A DNA stretch of 5,815 bases from Clostridia bacterium (lineage in GTDB: Bacteria; Bacillota; Clostridia; Oscillospirales; CAG-272). The stretch spans positions 1 to 5,815 of the forward strand of contig JAFNVK010000120.1 of assembly GCA_017379815.1 (NCBI GenBank), read 5' to 3'. Within the stretch, counting starts at the first letter, position 1. Every line of letters starts with the position of its first letter. A program made the translations under genes and the position numbers. Of this stretch, positions 1 to 5,112 are shown piece by piece. The notes beneath the pieces were generated by a model. That model searched no databases and had not been told where the DNA came from. It worked only from the letters and a program-made list of their open reading frames with translations.

Positions 1-16
1 CTCCCCTTCGAGGAAT

Positions 17-48
17 AGAAAAAGGAAGCGCGTTGTTCGCACTTCCTT
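17..48 (-). terminator. Intrinsic terminator after mutY
   Basis: Read on the minus strand, AAGGAAGTGCG (48-38) pairs with CGCGCTTCCTT (32-22) around the loop AACAA. This gives an 11-bp stem with one T-G wobble. TTTTT then CT follows at once (the last Ts of the stem run into positions 21-19), which is the layout of a Rho-independent terminator. It lies about 125 bases beyond the mutY stop codon with no other minus-strand gene in between, so it most likely ends the mutY (or spoVAD-spoVAE-mutY) transcript. On the plus strand the stem is followed by CCGAGGG, so it is not a good terminator in that direction. Confidence 0.75.
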
Positions 49-70
49 CCGAGGGTACATATATCCTTTT

Positions 71-158
71 TTGGGGAGTTTTTGGGGGGCGTGGGGGGCT
101 TTTTCCAAAAAGTCCCCCACAAAAAACCGCGTCCTAAACCCGCGTCCCCACAAAAAAG
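71..158. repeat. Low-complexity inverted/direct repeat behind mutY
   Basis: This is a non-coding stretch between the mutY stop and its terminator. The plus strand carries three G runs (73-76, 84-89, 93-98) separated by short spacers. An inverted repeat at 91-104/107-120 (GTGGGGGGCTTTTT against AAAAAGTCCCCCAC, one G-T wobble) folds to a long hairpin on either strand but has no U tract on either side. Next to it GTCCCC(C)ACAAAAAA occurs twice (112-126 and 144-157), and CCGCGTCC occurs twice (127-134 and 140-147). The composition differs sharply from the genes. It could be a copy of a dispersed intergenic repeat, a 3'-UTR structure, or simple slippage-prone DNA. One copy alone cannot decide. Confidence 0.45.
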
Positions 159-174
159 CTCTCCCACTCGGCCT

Positions 175-1233
175 TCATAACAGCTTCTTGTACGCCGCAA
201 AGGCCGAGGGGATGGCGTACTGCTTGTGCAGATCGCCGTTCGGCACGATCAATAGCTCGGACTCGCTCGGCCAACCGTCAAATTCGGGCGAAATGCGCAC
301 CGCGTATGCGATCATGTGCCACTCCACGTGCGAAAAGACGTGCTTGGCATCCTCCAGCCGCTCCACGCGCAAGGGCTCAAGCCCAAGCGTGCGGACAAGC
401 GCAGGGATCTGCTCCTCGCCAAGATGCCCCAATACGTGCGGAAGCTCGAACAGTCCTGCCAGAAGCCCTTTTGGAGGACGCCTGCGCAGAACGGTGCGGT
501 CGCCGTCGCGAAGCAGAAGCACGGTCCTCTCCTCGATCCGCCTCGGCTTCTTTGCCCCCCTTACGGGAAGCTCCTCCGCAATACCGAGCGCCGCCCCCCG
601 ACAGTCGCCGCGCAGAGGGCAGTCCTCGCACCTCGGCGCGCCCTTGGGCAGACAAACGGTGGCACCAAGCTCGATGAGCGACTGCGTAAAGTCACCCGCC
701 TCCTTGGGAACCACCCGAAGGAGCGCCTCCCGCCAATTCGCCTTGACCTCAGGACGCATCACGTCCTCTCGCGAGCCAAGAACGCGTGACAGCACGCGCA
801 GAACGTTTCCGTCCACGGCGGGCACGCGTATGCCAAAGGCGATGGAGGCGATCGCACCGGCGGTGTATTCCCCGATTCCGGGAAGAGAAAGAAGTCCCTC
901 GTAATCGGCAGGCATCTCGCCGTTATGCTCCGCAAGAACCGTGCGCGCGGCCTTTTGCAGATTGCGGGCGCGGCTGTAATAGCCAAGCCCCTCCCAGAGC
1001 TTGAGCAGCTGCTCCTCGGGAAGCTCGGCAAGCGCCTGAACGCTCGGACATACCGACAAAAATCGCTCGTAATAGGGCTTGACCGCCTCCACGCGCGTTT
1101 GCTGCAGCATGATCTCCGAGATCCAGATGGCGTAGGGGTCGCGTGTGCGCCGCCAGGGCAGGTCGCGCTTGCTTTGCGCATACCACGCCAAAAGTGCCCG
1201 CACTGCCTCAGGACGCAGGATCGGCTCGTTCAC
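175..1233 (-). CDS. mutY: Adenine DNA glycosylase MutY
   Basis: Base-excision repair enzyme that removes adenine mispaired with 8-oxoguanine, preventing G:C to T:A mutations. Numbering here is from the GTG at 1233 (352 residues, normal family length). The catalytic Glu is E40 in SEIMLQQTR. The helix-hairpin-helix is LPGIGEYTAGA (117-127), followed by the catalytic Asp D141 in VDGNVLR. Four cysteines for the 4Fe-4S cluster are C194, C202, C205 and C211. The first spacing is seven residues rather than the six of the E. coli enzyme, which I recall as normal in clostridial homologs. The carboxy-terminal NUDIX-like 8-oxoG-reading domain follows (about 232-352), including the FSH motif at 300-302. 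All key residues are present, so it should be active. In-frame GTG 1242 and TTG 1239 are possible starts, but the purine-rich site GAGGGGG sits 8 bases before GTG 1233 and would overlap the other two. It has its own promoter just upstream. Confidence 0.95.
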   Translation of the reverse strand: MNEPILRPEAVRALLAWYAQSKRDLPWRRTRDPYAIWISEIMLQQTRVEAVKPYYERFLSVCPSVQALAELPEEQLLKLWEGLGYYSRARNLQKAARTVLAEHNGEMPADYEGLLSLPGIGEYTAGAIASIAFGIRVPAVDGNVLRVLSRVLGSREDVMRPEVKANWREALLRVVPKEAGDFTQSLIELGATVCLPKGAPRCEDCPLRGDCRGAALGIAEELPVRGAKKPRRIEERTVLLLRDGDRTVLRRRPPKGLLAGLFELPHVLGHLGEEQIPALVRTLGLEPLRVERLEDAKHVFSHVEWHMIAYAVRISPEFDGWPSESELLIVPNGDLHKQYAIPSAFAAYKKLL

Positions 1234-1241
1234 GTGCAACA

Positions 1242-1250
1242 CCCCCTCTC
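1242..1250 (-). promoter_or_regulatory. mutY ribosome binding site that decides the start
   Basis: On the minus strand GAGAGGGGG (1250-1242) is the only purine-rich tract before mutY. It lies 8 bases before the GTG at 1233 and runs into the GTG at 1242, which favours the downstream start. The match to AGGAGG is imperfect, so a start at 1242 (three residues longer) remains possible. Confidence 0.45.
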
Positions 1251-1265
1251 TTTCTTGATGCTCCT

Positions 1266-1294
1266 ATTGTATCACAAAAGAGAGGCTTTGTCAA
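1266..1294 (-). promoter_or_regulatory. Sigma-A promoter of mutY
   Basis: On the minus strand a perfect -35 box TTGACA (1294-1289) and a -10 box TACAAT (1271-1266, one mismatch to TATAAT) are separated by exactly 17 bases. A TG lies one base before the -10 (extended -10). Transcription would begin near 1259, giving a leader of about 26 bases. It lies wholly in the gap between spoVAE and mutY, so mutY can be expressed in growing cells independently of the spore genes before it. Confidence 0.85.
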
Positions 1295-1337
1295 ATCCCG
1301 AGCGCAAAAAAACGAGCCCCGTTGCGCAAAAATCCGT

Positions 1338-1706
1338 CTACGACTTGGGTCTTCCCCGAAAGAGCAGGCAGGCCAGATACCCAAAAACCAGCGCCGCCGC
1401 GATTCCCCCGGCAGAGGCGCCAAGCCCTCCCGTGAGCGCACCGAGAAGGCCTTTTTCGCCAACGGCCTCGCGCACGCCCTTCGCGATCAGAAAGCCAAAT
1501 CCCGTCAGCGGCGTGGTCGCGCCAGCCCCTGCAAGCTCGATCAGAGGCTGATAGAGGCCGACCGCACCAAGGAACACGCCCGACACCACGTAGATCACGA
1601 GAATGCGCGCCGGCGTCAGGCTCGTGCGATCGATCAGGATCTGTGCAGGCAGGCAGAGCGCGCCCCCTACGAGAAAGGCGAGCAGATAGGAATAGACGTC
1701 ACTCAT
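1338..1706 (-). CDS. spoVAE: Stage V sporulation protein AE (SpoVAE)
   Basis: Small integral membrane protein of the SpoVA complex, which lies in the inner forespore membrane and is needed for uptake of calcium-dipicolinate during spore formation and its release on germination. The protein has 122 residues, close to the usual 115-120. Hydrophobic stretches lie at about 5-25, 34-52, 64-78 and 88-117, with the family signature GAGATTPLTGFG at 60-71 and a basic tail FRGRPKS. The start is ATG 1706: AGGAG (1720-1716) lies 9 bases upstream, and ATGAGTGA overlaps the spoVAD stop by 8 bases, which suggests translational coupling. A TTG eight codons upstream has no such site. Position directly after spoVAD supports SpoVAE rather than the related SpoVAC. 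Confidence 0.92.
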   Translation of the reverse strand: MSDVYSYLLAFLVGGALCLPAQILIDRTSLTPARILVIYVVSGVFLGAVGLYQPLIELAGAGATTPLTGFGFLIAKGVREAVGEKGLLGALTGGLGASAGGIAAALVFGYLACLLFRGRPKS

Positions 1707-2763
1707 GCGCAGCTTCTCCTTTCTCTTCAAGCGTCTCCCCGGCGTTCGGGCCTTGCAGCTCGAGCAGGTGCGCTACCGCAGGAATGTCCCCGCCCTGCTT
1801 GATGCTGTCGGGGCTCATCATCGCCCCCGTGGCGAGGAAGAGGATGCGCGAAAGCTCCCCGCGCTGAAGGCTTGGCAAAAGATGTGCCGAGAGCAAAACC
1901 GCCGAGCAGCCGCAGCCCGAGCCTCCGCCGTGCACGTCCTGCGCGCGGCGGTGATAGATCATGCGTCCGCAATCCGCATAACGCTCGGCAAGCGAATACC
2001 CCTGCGCACGCATCAGATCGCAAAGCAGCGTTCCTCCCTCAAAGCCAAGATCGCCCGTGACGATGAGGTCATATCCCTCAGGGCTTCTTCCCGTGGCCTG
2101 AAAGAAGCGCACGAGCGTGTCGGCGGCGGCAGGGGCCATGGCCGCACCCATGTTGCCCACGTCCGATACGCCCTTTTCGATCACCCGTCCCGGAAGGCCG
2201 CCCGTGATCCGCACAAATGCACCACGTCCGTCGTTTTTCGTCCTTTTTTGGCGTTTGCCGACCAAAAACGCGCCCGCCCCCGTGACCGTCCATTGTGCCG
2301 TTGGCGCGCGCTGAGAGCCATATTCCAAGGGGGTGCGGTACTGGCGCTCCGCCGAGCAAAAGTGCGAGGACGTGACCGCTCCGCAAAGCGAGAAGACGCC
2401 GTGCGTGACCATGCAGGAGGCCAGAAGCAGGCTCTCTGCGCAGGTGGAGCAGGCACCGTAAAGGCCAAAATAGGGAACGTCAAAGTCGAGAAGCCCGTAG
2501 GCCGAGCCGACGCACTGGTTGAGCAGATCCCCCGCAAAGAGCGCGCCCAGATCCGCATCGCGCACCCCGCCCTTGGCCAGCGCCGTCTGAAAGGCCATGC
2601 GCTGCATCTCGCTCTCGGCGCTCTCCCAGGTGTCCGCGCCAAAGCGCCCGTCGGGATCGCACAGATCAAAGAGATCGCCAAAGGGACCGTCGCGCTCCTT
2701 CTTGCCGACCACGCTTGCCGAGGACAAAACCTCCGCGTCCAGCGGGATCCATTCTCTCGCCAT
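1699..2763 (-). CDS. spoVAD: Stage V sporulation protein AD (SpoVAD)
   Basis: Thiolase-fold protein of the SpoVA complex. In Bacillus it is the subunit that binds dipicolinic acid and sits on the membrane channel proteins. The protein has 354 residues; B. subtilis SpoVAD has about 338. Conserved blocks in order: KERDGPFGDLFD (22-33), GDLLNQ (78-83), YGACSTCAESL (102-112), TSSHFCSAERQYRTPLEYG (131-149), QWTVTGAGA (157-165), MGAAMAPAA (205-213), and QDVHGGGSGCGCSA (275-288). The amino end is slightly shorter than in Bacillus and about 20 residues of charged tail (LQGPNAGETLEEKGEAAHE) extend past the usual end. The start ATG 2763 has a strong AAGGAGG site about 10 bases upstream. No spoVAC lies before it, although spoVAC-spoVAD-spoVAE is the usual minimal core. 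Expression is expected in the forespore (sigma-G in relatives), but I could not find a convincing sigma-G promoter. Confidence 0.95.
   Translation of the reverse strand: MAREWIPLDAEVLSSASVVGKKERDGPFGDLFDLCDPDGRFGADTWESAESEMQRMAFQTALAKGGVRDADLGALFAGDLLNQCVGSAYGLLDFDVPYFGLYGACSTCAESLLLASCMVTHGVFSLCGAVTSSHFCSAERQYRTPLEYGSQRAPTAQWTVTGAGAFLVGKRQKRTKNDGRGAFVRITGGLPGRVIEKGVSDVGNMGAAMAPAAADTLVRFFQATGRSPEGYDLIVTGDLGFEGGTLLCDLMRAQGYSLAERYADCGRMIYHRRAQDVHGGGSGCGCSAVLLSAHLLPSLQRGELSRILFLATGAMMSPDSIKQGGDIPAVAHLLELQGPNAGETLEEKGEAAHE
1716..1720 (-). promoter_or_regulatory. spoVAE ribosome binding site inside spoVAD
   Basis: AGGAG on the minus strand, 9 bases before ATG 1706 and inside the last codons of spoVAD. 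It fixes the spoVAE start at 1706 instead of the upstream in-frame TTG at 1730. Confidence 0.7.
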
Positions 2764-2771
2764 AAAATCGA

Positions 2772-2801
2772 CTCCTCCTTCCGCTCGGCAACGCGTGCCG
2801 A
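2772..2801 (-). promoter_or_regulatory. spoVAD ribosome binding site with adjoining inverted repeat
   Basis: AAGGAGGAG (2780-2772) precedes ATG 2763. Four bases further upstream TCGGCA/TGCCGA (2785-2790 and 2796-2801) form a perfect 6-bp inverted repeat around a 5-base loop. It could be an operator, or an mRNA hairpin beside the ribosome binding site. The binding site itself is solid; the regulatory role of the repeat is a guess. Confidence 0.45.
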
Positions 2802-2848
2802 TTTTCCTTTAGTCTTTCCCGCGTGCGGCAATTTTATGAAGAAAGAAA

Positions 2849-2867
2849 GCCCCTGTACGGCAGGGGC
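2849..2867. other. Hairpin between spoVAD and the tRNA gene
   Basis: GCCCCTG (2849-2855) and CAGGGGC (2861-2867) form a perfect 7-bp stem with loop TACGG. On the minus strand it is followed by UUUCUUUCUUC, an interrupted U tract, so it could work as a weak terminator or attenuator in the spoVAD leader. On the plus strand the following AACAAAATTTT is not terminator-like. Apart from this, the spoVAD-tRNA gap holds only the spoVAD leader and the tRNA promoter. Confidence 0.4.
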
Positions 2868-2870
2868 AAC

Positions 2871-2929
2871 AAAATTTTCGAAAATATTTTACAAAACCTA
2901 TTGACAAAGCGCACAAAGTTTGATATAAT
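2871..2929 (+). promoter_or_regulatory. tRNA-Thr promoter with UP-like tract
   Basis: A perfect TTGACA (2901-2906), a 17-base spacer and a perfect TATAAT (2924-2929), plus TG one base before the -10 (extended -10). Upstream, 2871-2896 is almost all A and T in short runs (AAAATTTT, AAAATATTTT, AAAA). It covers the -60 to -40 region where UP elements contact the RNA polymerase alpha subunits. Transcription should start near 2936, about 13 bases before the mature tRNA. This is about as strong as a sigma-A promoter can look, as expected for stable RNA. Confidence 0.93.
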
Positions 2930-2948
2930 AATCAGGTCGAACGGACAT

Positions 2949-3024
2949 GCTGGTATGGCTCAGTTGGTAGAGCACGTCATTGGTAATGACGAGGTCATCA
3001 GTTCGACTCTGATTACCAGCTCCA
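2949..3024 (+). tRNA. tRNA-Thr (anticodon GGU)
   Basis: A full cloverleaf can be drawn. The acceptor stem GCTGGTA (2949-2955) pairs with TACCAGC (3014-3020). The D stem is GCTC/GAGC (2958-2961, 2970-2973). The anticodon stem is CGTCA/TGACG (2975-2979, 2987-2991) with loop TTGGTAA and anticodon GGT (2982-2984), reading ACC and ACU threonine codons. The variable loop is AGGTC. The T stem is ATCAG/CTGAT around TTCGACT. The discriminator is T3021 and CCA is encoded (3022-3024). All stems are perfectly paired, with no intron or mismatch. It stands alone, with its own promoter and a terminator directly after the CCA. Confidence 0.97.
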
Positions 3025-3063
3025 GAAGCCCCATCTCAATCGAGATGGGGCTTCTTGTTTTTT
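3025..3063 (+). terminator. Intrinsic terminator of the tRNA-Thr gene
   Basis: GAAGCCCCATCTC (3025-3037) pairs perfectly with GAGATGGGGCTTC (3042-3054) around loop AATC, a 13-bp stem followed by TTGTTTTTT. The stem begins on the base after the encoded CCA, so the primary transcript is little more than the tRNA and the hairpin. Confidence 0.95.
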
Positions 3064-3143
3064 CGTCGGAAAGCCCCCGCGGTCAATCTTCACAAGAAAC
3101 GCATTTCGAAATTGGTCACCTCTCCAAAAAAAGCACGGCCGCC

Positions 3144-3173
3144 TTGACATCAGGGGGGCCTCTGTGCTATACT
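3144..3173 (+). promoter_or_regulatory. Sigma-A promoter of the secreted esterase gene
   Basis: A perfect -35 TTGACA (3144-3149), an 18-base spacer, and TATACT (3168-3173) as -10, with TG one base before it. Transcription should begin near 3180, leaving a leader of about 45 bases that ends in AAGGAG (3212-3217), 7 bases before ATG 3225. The gap between the tRNA terminator and this promoter (3064-3143) holds no gene. It contains a 10-bp palindrome ATTTCGAAAT (3103-3112) and an A tract (3125-3132). Confidence 0.85.
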
Positions 3174-3224
3174 TTGGCTAAGGTATCGCTCTTTGCCTAC
3201 CATATTGTTATAAGGAGAACCGCC

Positions 3225-4976
3225 ATGAAAAAATTGACCTTTATCCTCGCGCTGGTCATGCTCCTCGGTGCTTTTGCCGGCACGTTCAGCGTAAGCGCGG
3301 CGTCGGGCGACGTGGGCATCACCCTCGCCCCCGAGATCTCTACCGAGACCTCCGTTCGTCTGCGCAAGGATTCCAACGGCATCCGCTTCACCGCAACAGC
3401 CTCGGCAGAGCTTATCGCCGAGCTCAACGCAAGCAAGACCGCAGGCAAGATCACCGAGTATTCCTTCGGCATGCTGATCTGCAAGGCCGAGGACCTTGTC
3501 GGCATCGACTTTACCGCCGAGGCGCTCACCGCGGCGGGAAAGACCTTTGCGGATAAGACCGCCCGTCACGGCCTGAAGACCAACGAAAAGACGGGTGACG
3601 TGACCTTTACCACCGCACTCGTCAACCTCAAGACCGAGCATTACGACGTTCCCTTCACGGCAACCGCCTACGTTGAATACGTCGTGGACGGCATCGAAAA
3701 GCACCGCATCTATGCCACGGGCGAAGCTCCCGTGCAGTCGGCCAAGGAAATGGCCTATGAGCAGCTCGCCGAGGTCTCTCCCACCAAGAAGAAGGATTTC
3801 CCCAACCCCGTATCCTCCTACTACGCTAAGGAAGGTGATGTATACGTGAAAAAAGAAGGCGCGGCATACTCCTTCTACAGCAAGGCGCAGCAGACCGTCT
3901 TTGAAAATTACCTGAGCGGCGTGCTGAACCATGATCCCAATTTCTACCGCCCGCTGAGCCCCAAGACTGTGCCGATCGCGGCGCACATGAAGGACATCTT
4001 CCGCTCCGTCGGACGCACCTACGAGGGAAGCAACGGCGTGCTCTCCTGCGATCTGACCTGCTCGGGCATCCGCTTCAACACCTTCTGCGAGGGCAACGTT
4101 ACGGTCAAGCTGACGAACAACGGATCGACCGGCTACTTTACCGTCTACGTGGACGGCGTTCGACAGCCCACGCGTTACAGCGCCAAGGCAGGAACCTCCA
4201 CCCTGACCATCGCCACCGGCCTGCAAAGGGGCGAGCATGAGATCATGCTGGTCAAGCAGGGGCAGTTTGCCATGAATACGGTGGATCTGATCGAGGCTTC
4301 CGTCGTGGGCGAATTCCTCGCGATCCCCGAGGAGAAGGAGCTCTTCATTGAGTTCTACGGTGACAGTATCCTCAACGGCTCCAACGTCCTCCTCCAGCCG
4401 GGCAAGGGAACCTCTCCCGAGACCTCGGATGGAACCAGCGCCTTTGGCTGGCTCACCGCTGAAAGGCTGAACGCCGACTGCAGCATCATTGGCGTGGGCG
4501 GACTTGGCGTGGTCAAGAGCGGCATTCCCCAATACAACATTGACGTGCTTCACGACGTCTGCGGACACCCCGATCACAGTGGCGTGCCGACCTACAAATT
4601 CACCCGCATTCCCGACGTTGTGGTCATCGAGCTTGGTGTCAACGACGCGGAGCGCGGCGCGGATATGGACGTTTATAAGCAGAAGGCTCGCGCATTCATT
4701 CTCAAGCTGCGCGAGGTATACGGCGAGGACGTGCCGATCATCTGGCTGGACGGCTACCACGACCAGAACTTCTGGGGTCCCACGCAGGACGTGATCAACG
4801 AGCTTGGCGGCGAGGATGCCAATATCTTCGTTTGCAAGACCGCGCAGGTCTACGTTCCCACGTCGCGCGGCGGTGACGGCTGGCACCCCGACGAGGAGGG
4901 CTCGCTCCGTATGGCCAAGAAGCTGGTCAGCACCATCAACACGATCCTCAAGGACAAGGCAGAGGCTGCCGAATAA
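3225..4976 (+). CDS. Secreted CE2-like SGNH/GDSL carbohydrate esterase
   Basis: Exported protein of 583 residues, probably an esterase removing acetyl groups from plant or other polysaccharides outside the cell. The start is ATG 3225, 7 bases after AAGGAG; the frame stays open upstream but would run through the tRNA gene. Residues 1-26 are a signal peptide (KK, hydrophobic core, SVSA cleavage region). Residues about 27-185 form a beta-rich module (SVRLRKDSNGIRFTATAS, EYSFGMLI, AYVEYVVDG) that I cannot name; similar segments, as I recall, begin other clostridial secreted proteins. Residues about 255-365 resemble the CE2 jelly-roll, and 371-583 the SGNH hydrolase: nucleophile S381 in IEFYGDSI, block II G425/G426, block III GVND (471-474), block V DGWH with H554. 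No dockerin, LPXTG or membrane anchor is seen. Lysine codons are mostly AAG and the promoter is strong, suggesting good expression. The substrate is inferred only; a lipase-like or peptidoglycan esterase role cannot be excluded. Confidence 0.85.
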   Translation: MKKLTFILALVMLLGAFAGTFSVSAASGDVGITLAPEISTETSVRLRKDSNGIRFTATASAELIAELNASKTAGKITEYSFGMLICKAEDLVGIDFTAEALTAAGKTFADKTARHGLKTNEKTGDVTFTTALVNLKTEHYDVPFTATAYVEYVVDGIEKHRIYATGEAPVQSAKEMAYEQLAEVSPTKKKDFPNPVSSYYAKEGDVYVKKEGAAYSFYSKAQQTVFENYLSGVLNHDPNFYRPLSPKTVPIAAHMKDIFRSVGRTYEGSNGVLSCDLTCSGIRFNTFCEGNVTVKLTNNGSTGYFTVYVDGVRQPTRYSAKAGTSTLTIATGLQRGEHEIMLVKQGQFAMNTVDLIEASVVGEFLAIPEEKELFIEFYGDSILNGSNVLLQPGKGTSPETSDGTSAFGWLTAERLNADCSIIGVGGLGVVKSGIPQYNIDVLHDVCGHPDHSGVPTYKFTRIPDVVVIELGVNDAERGADMDVYKQKARAFILKLREVYGEDVPIIWLDGYHDQNFWGPTQDVINELGGEDANIFVCKTAQVYVPTSRGGDGWHPDEEGSLRMAKKLVSTINTILKDKAEAAE

Positions 4977-4998
4977 GCCTCTCCCCTTCCCCAAAGCA

Positions 4999-5038
4999 AA
5001 GGTCCGCTTCGCGTGTCATTTCACGCGAAGCGGACCTT
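4999..5038. terminator. Long hairpin between convergent genes
   Basis: AAGGTCCGCTTCGCGTG (4999-5015) is exactly complementary to CACGCGAAGCGGACCTT (5022-5038), a 17-bp perfect stem with a 6-base loop, 22 bases after the esterase stop. On the plus strand it is followed by GATCAACAAAC, with no U tract. On the minus strand it is followed by TGCTTTGG, also weak. It may block read-through or protect mRNA 3' ends rather than terminate by itself. It precedes a better terminator at 5052-5104. Confidence 0.55.
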
Positions 5039-5051
5039 GATCAACAAACGC

Positions 5052-5104
5052 AAGCCGTTCGTACGGACGCTTCCGCCCCGAGCATTCGTACGAGCGGCTT
5101 TTTT
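5052..5104 (+). terminator. Intrinsic terminator of the esterase gene
   Basis: AAGCCGTTCGTACG (5052-5065) pairs with CGTACGAGCGGCTT (5087-5100), 14 bp with one T-G wobble, and a 21-base loop. It is followed on the plus strand by further Ts (six in all, 5099-5104), the normal end of a Rho-independent terminator. On the minus strand the tail is TGCGTTTGTTG, so it may also help end the convergent transcript, whose stop codon is only 8 bases away. Confidence 0.8.
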
Positions 5105-5112
5105 CTGCGTCA

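Noticed and set aside
756..792. The seven-residue gap between the first two iron-sulfur cysteines of MutY as a defect
   Set aside because: The E. coli spacing is six, but as I recall clostridial MutY proteins commonly read C-x-P-x-G-A-P-x-C with seven. All four cysteines are present. (The cysteines themselves are encoded at about 600-654.)
1298..1337. A terminator after spoVAE (stem AACG/CGTT followed by seven Ts on the minus strand)
   Set aside because: The stem is only four base pairs. A longer GCGCAA/TTGCGC pairing has no T tract after it. Neither is convincing, although weak termination cannot be excluded.
2805..2840. A sigma-G promoter for spoVAD, using TTCATA as -35 and AAGACTA as -10, or CATAAAA as -10
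   Set aside because: The first pair has about 18 bases of spacing, too long for sigma-G; the second has poor -35 and -10 matches. Not strong enough to annotate.
1705..2904. A 399-codon plus-strand frame opposite spoVAD, and others opposite mutY (71-904, 925-1802)
   Set aside because: Their translations are Arg-, Ala- and Pro-rich shadows without motifs. The minus-strand SpoVAD, SpoVAE and MutY proteins in the same DNA are unmistakable.
2823..3224. An amino-terminal extension of the esterase frame through the tRNA gene
   Set aside because: It would translate the tRNA, its terminator and the esterase promoter. ATG 3225 has a good ribosome binding site and begins a typical signal peptide.
3150..4994. 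A 614-codon open frame on the minus strand covering the whole esterase gene, longer than the gene itself
   Set aside because: It starts with TTG, has no ribosome binding site, ends inside the esterase promoter, and its translation lacks any family resemblance. GC-rich third positions of the real gene keep this antisense frame free of stops.
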